Source: JAWMQL01 sp033283165 (GTDB lineage: Bacteria > Pseudomonadota > Gammaproteobacteria > Pseudomonadales > Halieaceae). Taken from it: a DNA stretch of 64,000 bases. Below the pieces are notes generated by a model. That model worked only from the letters and a program-made list of their open reading frames with translations. It did no database searches and was not told the origin of the DNA. Positions 25,943 through 32,771 of this stretch are shown here, one piece after another. The DNA is taken from NCBI GenBank assembly GCA_033283165.1, contig JAWMQL010000008.1, forward strand, positions 189,830 through 253,829, in the 5' to 3' direction. The number at the start of each line of letters is the position of its first letter. Position 1 is the first letter of the stretch. The position numbers and the translations under genes are program-made.

Positions 25943-26977
25943 ATGAGTAACCCCCTACACATGGCAACCGCGATAGCGGATTACCTGGCGACGCGGCGCA
26001 TGAAGCACATGATCGTGCACGTCACCACGGCCTGTAATTTTCGCTGTGACCATTGCTTTGTGGATTTCGAGTCTTCCAAGCGGGACATGAAACTGGCTGA
26101 CTTCCAGCGCCTGGCCGCGGACAGTGATCCCCTGCTGTGGCTGGATATTTCAGGGGGGGAACCCTTCCTGCGCAAGGACCTGGCGGACATCATCTGCGCT
26201 TTCGACAGCAAGATCGTCCACATCCCCACCAATGGCTCCCTGATTCCGCAGATGATGAAGCAGTTGCGCGCGATACGGGAACGGGACGACCGCGAGATCA
26301 TTATCGGTCTCAGCGTGGACGGTCTGGCGGAGACCCATGACAGCATCCGCAAGACCGAGGGCAGCTACGACCAGGTGTGGCAGGCGTTCGACGCCCTGCG
26401 CGAGCTGGACGGGGTATTCGTCAAGGTCTGCACCGTCATCAACCGCAACAACTTCAACGAGATCATTCCCCTGATGGAGGACGTGCAGAGTCGCGGCGTC
26501 GATTTTCACTCGGTGATTCTGCTGCGGGACGAGGGCAACACCATCGATCCCACCATGTCCCTGCCCACCCTGATTGAGTTGCGCGCCCTGGGCAAGGAGA
26601 TGTTCCCTATCCTGGAGCGCTACGACTACGGCAAGTCCAGCCTGTCTGCCGGGATCCTGCGTAACTTTCACCGCTACCTGTGGAATACCTCGCTGGAGAT
26701 TCTGGAAAAACAGACCCAGGTGATTCCCTGTCTGGCGGGGCAGAGCCAGCTGGTGGTCTATGGCGATGGCCAGGTGTCTTCCTGCGAGATGCTGCCGCCG
26801 GTGGGTAATGTAAAGGAACAGCGCCTGCCCGATATCATCCAGAGCGACGCCTATCGGGCGCAGGTCGAGATGATCCGCAACAAGGGCTGTCACTGCACCC
26901 ACAACTGCGCCATGCTCGACAGTATCTTCTTCAACCCGGCCAACCTGCCGAAGCTGTTATTCAAGCCCGCCATCTGA
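25943..26977 (+). CDS. radical SAM protein with SPASM/twitch-like C terminus
   Basis: 344 residues. C31-x3-C35-x2-C38 in TTACNFRCDHC is the radical SAM [4Fe-4S] motif. WLDISGGEPFLRKDL holds the GGE SAM-binding segment. The C-terminal region has additional cysteines in IPCLAGQ, VSSCEML and GCHCTHNC, as in SPASM or twitch auxiliary cluster domains. It shares the general look of enzymes that modify peptides or sugars by radical chemistry, but has no small peptide gene nearby that I can recognise. It lies between a methyltransferase and a GT2 gene (4-base gap to the latter), so a glycan or lipid-linked substrate is plausible. Confidence 0.82.
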   Translation: MSNPLHMATAIADYLATRRMKHMIVHVTTACNFRCDHCFVDFESSKRDMKLADFQRLAADSDPLLWLDISGGEPFLRKDLADIICAFDSKIVHIPTNGSLIPQMMKQLRAIRERDDREIIIGLSVDGLAETHDSIRKTEGSYDQVWQAFDALRELDGVFVKVCTVINRNNFNEIIPLMEDVQSRGVDFHSVILLRDEGNTIDPTMSLPTLIELRALGKEMFPILERYDYGKSSLSAGILRNFHRYLWNTSLEILEKQTQVIPCLAGQSQLVVYGDGQVSSCEMLPPVGNVKEQRLPDIIQSDAYRAQVEMIRNKGCHCTHNCAMLDSIFFNPANLPKLLFKPAI

Positions 26978-26981
26978 AGCG

Positions 26982-27932
26982 ATGATCCGCTGCTGCGTGT
27001 TTATCCCGTTCCTCGGGCGCCTGGAACAGGTGGCGGCCCTGGTGGGCCAGTTGCTGCCCCAGTGTCAACCCGACACCGCCATATTGCTGGTCAACGACGG
27101 CGGCGCGGCGGATGAGGTCGAAAGTTACCTGCAGCCCTTGCTGCAATCGGGACCGGCGTGCCTGCTGCATCACGAGGGTAACCGGGGGGTTGCGGCCGCC
27201 CGTAATACCGCCATCGACTGGTGTCGGGAGCGCGAGGTCGAGCTGCTGGTGATGGTGGACAGCGACTGCCGGGTGGATGGGGAATTTATCTCCGGCCACC
27301 GCGCCCTGCACCGGGAGCACCCGGAGGTGGCCTGCTTCGGCTGCGGCGTCGTGGGCACGGGGCGCTCGCTATGGGCGGACCTGGACCGGATTGTTTCCTG
27401 GGTGCACGCCATGCCTCTCGGAGCGGCCCATCCGGTACCTGGCCTGTACCATCTGCCCACCACCAATTTCAGTGTCAAGCTCGCCGCCCTGAATGGCATG
27501 GACCCGGTATTTGACGCCCGTCTCAACACCGGTGAGGACGCCCTGCTGATCCGGCGCTTGCGGGAACGGGGGGCGCCCGTGTGGTTTGCCCCGCGACCGC
27601 GAATTCTGCACGCGGACCGGGAGCGATTGCGGGACGTGATCGCCCACCATTACGCCTGGGGTCATCACCAGTATTTCGTGCAGCTCGGTAACAACCTGTC
27701 AGCGCGTGCCTTTAACCCGTTCTACCGGGCGCTGTTCCTCCTGATGTTCTTGCCCCTGTCGCCCCTGTACGCGCTGGCAGGCGCCAGCCTCAACCTGCTG
27801 CCCTGGCTGCGTCACCGGCCCCGCTACCTGCTGGCCTTCCCCGCTGTCTACGGTCTCTGGCTGGCAAAATCGGTGGCGGTGATGGAGGCGGCAGTCAGGC
27901 CCCGCCACTGTCTGCGTCCGCCAGTACCCTGA
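26982..27932 (+). CDS. GT2 glycosyltransferase with C-terminal membrane segments
   Basis: 316 residues. CVFIPFLGRLEQ, LLVNDGG, GNRGVAAARNTAID and LLVMVDSDCRVD (a DSD metal motif) form a GT2 domain. FDARLNTGEDALLIRRLRERG carries the ED acceptor motif. Two hydrophobic segments near the C terminus (ALFLLMFLPLSPLYALAGASL and YLLAFPAVYGLWLA) suggest an inner-membrane anchor, as in enzymes acting on polyprenyl phosphate or lipid-linked sugars. The start is 4 bases after the radical SAM stop. Its last 38 bases overlap the 3' end of the opposing 949-residue membrane gene. Confidence 0.82.
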   Translation: MIRCCVFIPFLGRLEQVAALVGQLLPQCQPDTAILLVNDGGAADEVESYLQPLLQSGPACLLHHEGNRGVAAARNTAIDWCREREVELLVMVDSDCRVDGEFISGHRALHREHPEVACFGCGVVGTGRSLWADLDRIVSWVHAMPLGAAHPVPGLYHLPTTNFSVKLAALNGMDPVFDARLNTGEDALLIRRLRERGAPVWFAPRPRILHADRERLRDVIAHHYAWGHHQYFVQLGNNLSARAFNPFYRALFLLMFLPLSPLYALAGASLNLLPWLRHRPRYLLAFPAVYGLWLAKSVAVMEAAVRPRHCLRPPVP

Positions 27933-30744
27933 GGGTTGCGGTGTTTACGGTATGGGGCGCTGCGGCGCGGAGCTGCAGATTGTCCAGGCTCTCCCGGCGG
28001 CTCCAGTGCCAGAACAGGCTGATGCGAATCCGGTAGCGGTGCCGGCCGGGCCGCAGGCCCAGGGCCATCTGTGGTGCCCCGGCGAAGCTGATTTCGGCGC
28101 GCTGTGCGATGCTGGACTGTATGTCCAGGTCCAGGTAACAGGGGCGCAGGGTACAGGGATTGTCGAACCGTGCCGGGCCCAGCCGCGTTCCGCCGTCTTC
28201 GGACTTTGCGGGCGGCATCGGCAGCACGGCGCTGAACTGCTCAGCCACCTCGTCCAGGGTCGCCCAGAGCACCGGCACCTGGTCCAGTTCCACGAATTGC
28301 TCCAGGTAATTGTAGGGCAGTGGCTCCACTTCCCGGGCCAGTTTGGGCGGCAGATTCAGCGCTTTTCCCGGCCGCCGTTCGCAACTGTTGCTACTGCCCT
28401 GTCGCCGGTCCAGCCACAGGTCGAACTTCCCGATCCGGGCGCAGGGCGTAAAACGCGGGTACAGGTACTCGGCAATCAGGTAGGAGCGCAGGGCGTTGTC
28501 CACCCCGTCCAGCGCATCCCACTGGCTGTTGCGGCGAAATACCACCAGCGGCAGGCGCTGCTGCCGATACCAGCGATCCAGCTGTGCAACGGTCGCCCGC
28601 TGAATGCTGTCCGAGCTCTGGTAAATCGTTTCCATCACGAACACCGGTAACTCGACCCCGGCCAGGGCATATAGCATGGGGCCATTGGAAAAATCGTACA
28701 GGGTCTCGCCGGGCTGCAGGCTGGCGCGCAGCACCTCGCTGGCCAGATGCATTTTTTGCGCCTGGTCATCCAGCCTCCGGGTACTGTCGGTCCACCGGGG
28801 CAGCGGCCGGCCGGTGAGGGGGAACGGGTACTCCCAGGCGGGTTGGTGGCGAAAGCCGGCGTTCATCAGGTTGTGCTCCGGCCGAGGCAGCAGCGCGAAG
28901 GTCAGTGCCACGAAACCTGCGAGCAAGGGTAGCCGCCACCGCGCTGCCGGCCAGTGCGGCAGGCGCAGCAGGAACAGGAGCAGCACCAGCAGGTGAAAAT
29001 AGGGCTTGAACTGGCCCTCGACCAGGGAATGACGATGCAGGGAACGCAGGGAAATGATCAGGCCCACCGCCGTCAGGAACAGGATCAGCAGGTCCAGTAA
29101 CTGTGCGCTGGACCAGCTTCGGGCCCGCAGCAGTTGCGCCGCGCTGTAGCCGGCGACGAGGCAGGATGCCAGGGGCAGCAGCAGGAATTGCAGGACGAAG
29201 AGGTAATTGACCTCCTCGTAGAAATGTTCGTAGGACACCACCAGTACCTGCGCTGACAGATAGCGGGTCAGCAGCGACAGCTGGTTGGCGAAATCCGCTC
29301 CGCCCACCGTCAGACGGTAGACCAGTACGGTCACGAGGGCGAGCAGAACGCCGCTGACACAGGCCGCCAGCCAGCCGCGCCAGTCCCGTTCCGGCCAGGC
29401 CCGCAGGGTGGCCAGCACCAGGTTCCCGGCGGTGGTGGCGACTCCGAAGTCCGGGCGCCAAAGGGCCAGCAGCAGGGTCAGAGACCACTGGCGCAGCCAC
29501 CAGCGGCGCTGCGCCCGGTGGTCCTCCGGCAACAGCAACAGGTGCAGGGCGGGGAGCAGCAGCGGCGTGTAATACGGCTGCACCAGATGGTAGGAGGGCA
29601 GCAGCCACAGCATCAGGAACGCGCCGCGCGGATCGAGCAGGCGGCTCAGCAGGGAGAACAGCACCAGCACGGCCAGGCCGCGCATCAGCCAGCCGAGAAA
29701 ATAGCCGTTACCCCAGATAAGGCTTTCCAGTGGTGTGGCGTCATTCAACCACTGGTACAGCAGGTGCGGGAACAGGTCGAACAGGCCGTGCACCGGCAGG
29801 TAGTCGATGAAGGGCAGGGCGCCGAAATCGGCCAGCTGCTGCAGTGGCACCACCCGCTCACCCAGGTGAAACAGGTCGTAACTGCGATACGCGATGTCAG
29901 CACTGTACTGGTTGATGATGACGGAGGTGATCAACACGCACAGCGCGGCAAAGCTGACTGTCGGCCGGGCCGGCCGCCCCGCCAGGTACCACCACAGGCC
30001 CGCCAGCAGGACCTGCGCTGCGAATAACAGTTCGTGGGCCAGCGCCAGGTCAAAGCGAGAGGCCAGGGTGTAGCGCAACTCGTTGGCGCCGATAAAAAAC
30101 AGCGGCGCCAGCAGCACGAGGTATTGCCCGGCTGACCACCAGGGCCGGGCGCACAGGGAGCGCATGCGTTCTGGCTGCAATCGCTGCACTGCCAGGGGCA
30201 GGCATACCAGGCCGGCCCAGCACAACCAGAACAGGACGGGCCGGTCGCCGCCGCTGTACAGCGCGATCACAGTGGCAGCCTGCCAGCTGCCCGTTAACAG
30301 ATCGGGGAAGGCCTGCTCCAGGTCCAGTCGCCGGCACAACTGGTAAATGGCCAGCACCGCCAGGCACAGTCCCCCCGCCTGCCAGAACAGGTTGTCGTTG
30401 GTACGCAGCGCGAGCAGGGCGTTGCCCGCCAGGCATGCCGCCAGTAGCCAGTGGGTATTTTCCGCTGCCGGCGCCGGGCTGCCGGCGGTGGCCGCCGGTC
30501 GCAGGAACAGCGCGGTTGACAGACACAGGCAGGCCAGTATGGAGAGGATATACAGGTTGTTGCGAAAATAGGGATTGGCGTCGCGCAGCAGGGTGATACC
30601 GATGATGCGGTCCTCGAAACCGGTGAAGTGCGGTGACAACAGCAGAGTGGCGCCCAGCGCCGCCAGCGCGCAGGTGAGCAGGACCAGCCGAAGTGATAGT
30701 ATCAGCCCCTGTTGTGGTTCTGCGGCCTGGGTGTCTGCGGGCAC
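27895..30744 (-). CDS. large polytopic membrane protein, GT-C-like
   Basis: 949 residues from a GTG at 30744, family not firmly recognised. About 14-16 hydrophobic helices fill roughly residues 14-640, followed by a ~310-residue soluble domain. In the first predicted periplasmic loop after helix 1 is an E44-D45 pair (TGFEDR), the place where GT-C glycosyltransferases carry catalytic acidic residues. Another acidic/aromatic loop (FIDYLPVHGLFDLFPH) follows. The overall plan fits enzymes that transfer sugars from polyprenyl phosphate donors on the periplasmic face. It is divergent from a UbiA-family gene, 45 bases between starts, which supports a lipid-linked sugar pathway. That role is inference. 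Confidence 0.6.
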   Translation of the reverse strand: MPADTQAAEPQQGLILSLRLVLLTCALAALGATLLLSPHFTGFEDRIIGITLLRDANPYFRNNLYILSILACLCLSTALFLRPAATAGSPAPAAENTHWLLAACLAGNALLALRTNDNLFWQAGGLCLAVLAIYQLCRRLDLEQAFPDLLTGSWQAATVIALYSGGDRPVLFWLCWAGLVCLPLAVQRLQPERMRSLCARPWWSAGQYLVLLAPLFFIGANELRYTLASRFDLALAHELLFAAQVLLAGLWWYLAGRPARPTVSFAALCVLITSVIINQYSADIAYRSYDLFHLGERVVPLQQLADFGALPFIDYLPVHGLFDLFPHLLYQWLNDATPLESLIWGNGYFLGWLMRGLAVLVLFSLLSRLLDPRGAFLMLWLLPSYHLVQPYYTPLLLPALHLLLLPEDHRAQRRWWLRQWSLTLLLALWRPDFGVATTAGNLVLATLRAWPERDWRGWLAACVSGVLLALVTVLVYRLTVGGADFANQLSLLTRYLSAQVLVVSYEHFYEEVNYLFVLQFLLLPLASCLVAGYSAAQLLRARSWSSAQLLDLLILFLTAVGLIISLRSLHRHSLVEGQFKPYFHLLVLLLFLLRLPHWPAARWRLPLLAGFVALTFALLPRPEHNLMNAGFRHQPAWEYPFPLTGRPLPRWTDSTRRLDDQAQKMHLASEVLRASLQPGETLYDFSNGPMLYALAGVELPVFVMETIYQSSDSIQRATVAQLDRWYRQQRLPLVVFRRNSQWDALDGVDNALRSYLIAEYLYPRFTPCARIGKFDLWLDRRQGSSNSCERRPGKALNLPPKLAREVEPLPYNYLEQFVELDQVPVLWATLDEVAEQFSAVLPMPPAKSEDGGTRLGPARFDNPCTLRPCYLDLDIQSSIAQRAEISFAGAPQMALGLRPGRHRYRIRISLFWHWSRRESLDNLQLRAAAPHTVNTATLRVLADADSGGA

Positions 30745-30789
30745 GTCGGAAATCCGTCAATTCTTATTGGAGGTTCGCAGAGTCAGCTC

Positions 30790-31719
30790 ATGGGTGGTTT
30801 GAAACCCTACCTCTTTATCGCCAGGCCCGATCACTGGTTCAAGAACGTCTTCATGCTGCCCGGGGTCGCCCTGGCCCTGCTGATGTCTTCAGAGTCCCTG
30901 GCGGCACACTGGGTCAGTGCCCTGGTCGGCCTGGTGGCGCTGTGCCTGCTTGCGTCCGCCAACTATACAATCAATGAATGGCTGGACGCACGTTTTGACA
31001 GCCATCACCCGGTCAAAAAGCACCGGCCTACCGTACAGGGCCAGGTGCGGGCACCGTTTGTGTATCTGCAGTACACCGTCCTGCTGGCCCTGGGCCTGTA
31101 CCTGGCTTCCCTGTTGCCCGACAGTTTCCTGACCTGCGCCCTGGTATTCGCGCTGATGGGCGTGATCTACAACGTGCCACCGCTGCGCGCCAAGGACGTG
31201 GCCTACCTGGATGTGTTGACGGAGGCCCTCAACAACCCGCTGCGGCTGATCATGGGCTGGGCGACCATCGTGTCAGAGCAACTGCCGCCATCCTCCATCC
31301 TGCTCTCGTACTGGATGGGCGGTGCCTTCCTCATGGGTATCAAGCGGCTGGCGGAGTACCGTTTTATCGCCGACCCGGAGCGGGCGGCCCTGTACCGGCA
31401 CTCTTTTGCCCGCTATGACGATCACAAGCTGCTGCTGTCTTCCTTCTTCTACGCCCTGTGCGCCAGTTTTTTCCTGGCCATTTTCCTGATCAAGTACCGG
31501 ATCGAGTTCCTGCTCAGCTTTCCCCTGTTCGCGGCCCTGTTCACCTGGTACCTGGCGCTGGGGCTGAAGGACAACTCGCCGACCCAGAACCCGGAGAAAC
31601 TGTTCCGCGAGAAGCACTTCGTCGCTTTCGTAATATTTCTGGTGCTGGCCGTGGCGGCCCTGTTTGTCATTGATCTGCCCGGGTTGCGCGTGCTGCTGAC
31701 CCGCCTGGACTACACTTGA
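30790..31719 (+). CDS. UbiA-family prenyltransferase (polyprenyl-phosphate phosphoribosyltransferase-like)
   Basis: 309 residues with 8-9 transmembrane helices. YLFIARPDHWFKNVFML at the start and ANYTINEWLDARFDSHHPVKKHRP match the first Asp-rich motif of UbiA enzymes, with NE in place of ND. The second region is LDVLTEALNNPLRL. The HP-x-K-x-x-RP ending of motif one resembles decaprenyl-phosphate phosphoribose synthase rather than the quinone enzyme UbiA. Such enzymes make polyprenyl-phospho-ribose, precursor of lipid-linked arabinose. I chose the ATG at 30790 because it precedes the first conserved segment; the GGAGG at 30768-30772 is rather far upstream. Confidence 0.75.
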   Translation: MGGLKPYLFIARPDHWFKNVFMLPGVALALLMSSESLAAHWVSALVGLVALCLLASANYTINEWLDARFDSHHPVKKHRPTVQGQVRAPFVYLQYTVLLALGLYLASLLPDSFLTCALVFALMGVIYNVPPLRAKDVAYLDVLTEALNNPLRLIMGWATIVSEQLPPSSILLSYWMGGAFLMGIKRLAEYRFIADPERAALYRHSFARYDDHKLLLSSFFYALCASFFLAIFLIKYRIEFLLSFPLFAALFTWYLALGLKDNSPTQNPEKLFREKHFVAFVIFLVLAVAALFVIDLPGLRVLLTRLDYT

Positions 31720-31781
31720 GGGCAGCGCAAACGGTGGCCCGTATTCTCCCCTCCGGCATAGGCTAAGCGCCCGGTTTTCGA

Positions 31782-31787
31782 TATACT
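31782..31787 (+). promoter_or_regulatory. candidate -10 box of ribF
   Basis: TATACT lies 33 bases before the ribF ATG at 31820, in the ~100-base gap after the UbiA-family gene. The -35 region is weak. It would let the ribF-ileS-lspA-fkpB-ispH block be expressed apart from the glycan cassette. Confidence 0.3.
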
Positions 31788-31819
31788 TGCCGGCTTGTTC
31801 TGGCTGGCTTTCCCTGTAC

Positions 31820-32761
31820 ATGGAGCTTATTCGAGGTCTGCACAATCTGCGACCCCGGCACCGTGGTTGCGTGGCGACCATAGGGGCCTTCGACGGCGTG
31901 CACCTCGGTCACCAGGCCGTGATCGGTCATTTGCAGGAAAAGGCCGCTGAACTGGGCCTGCCGTCGGTAATCATCGTGTTCGAGCCCCTGCCGCGGGAGT
32001 ATTTCTCACCGCTGCGGGCACCGGCCCGGATCATGAGTTTCAGGGAAAAGTTCAAGGCCCTGGAAGCCATAGGGGTGGACCGCCTGCTGCGCATCCGCTT
32101 CACCGAGGAATTGCGGGAGATGTCGGCCCAGCGCTTCGTCGACCAGATCTTCGTCGCCGGGCTGGGCGTTCGCTACCTGGTGCTGGGAGATGATTTCCGG
32201 TTCGGCGCGGATCGCCAGGGCGATGTGGCCTTTCTGCAGCGCCAGGGTAAGCGCTATGGCTACCAGGCGAACCCGACACCGACCCGGGAACTGGCAGGAG
32301 ACCGGGTCAGCAGCACGCGCATTCGGCAGGCGCTGGAGGCGGGTGATTTCGGCCAGGCGGAGGCCCTGCTGGGGAGACCCTACAGTATATCCGGCAAGGT
32401 CGTGTACGGCCGGCAGCTGGGGGCTACTCTCGGTACGCCCACCGCCAACCTGCAGCTGCGACGCCTGCGGGCGCCGCTGTCGGGTGTGTACGCGGTCGAG
32501 GTCAGCGGTGGCGGGCTCGAAGCTGCCTGGGGGGTGGCCAATGTCGGGACCCGGCCCACGGTGAACGAGAGCATCGAGGCCAACCTGGAAGTACACCTGC
32601 TGGATCGTGAAATCCAGCTGTACGGTCAGCACCTGGAGGTGGTGTTCCGGCGCAAACTGCGTGACGAGCAGAAGTTCGGCTCGCTGGAGGAACTGAAAGA
32701 TGGTATTGCCCGGGACATCGAGCAGGCCCGGAACTGGTTTAAGGGGCGCCCCGGCGCCTGA
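31820..32761 (+). CDS. ribF: bifunctional riboflavin kinase / FAD synthetase
   Basis: 313 residues, the E. coli length. The N-terminal FAD synthetase domain has VATIGAFDGVHLGHQAV (HxGH nucleotidyltransferase motif) and FRFGADRQGD, then STRIRQAL. The C-terminal riboflavin kinase domain has GRQLGATLGTPTANLQL and GVANVGTRPTV. It makes FMN and FAD from riboflavin in the cytoplasm. The start at 31820 gives MELIRGLHNL, the family's usual opening; an ATG/GTG further upstream is unlikely. ileS begins 10 bases after its stop. It is the first gene of the conserved ribF-ileS-lspA-fkpB-ispH block. Confidence 0.97.
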   Translation: MELIRGLHNLRPRHRGCVATIGAFDGVHLGHQAVIGHLQEKAAELGLPSVIIVFEPLPREYFSPLRAPARIMSFREKFKALEAIGVDRLLRIRFTEELREMSAQRFVDQIFVAGLGVRYLVLGDDFRFGADRQGDVAFLQRQGKRYGYQANPTPTRELAGDRVSSTRIRQALEAGDFGQAEALLGRPYSISGKVVYGRQLGATLGTPTANLQLRRLRAPLSGVYAVEVSGGGLEAAWGVANVGTRPTVNESIEANLEVHLLDREIQLYGQHLEVVFRRKLRDEQKFGSLEELKDGIARDIEQARNWFKGRPGA

Positions 32762-32771
32762 TGAATGGACT

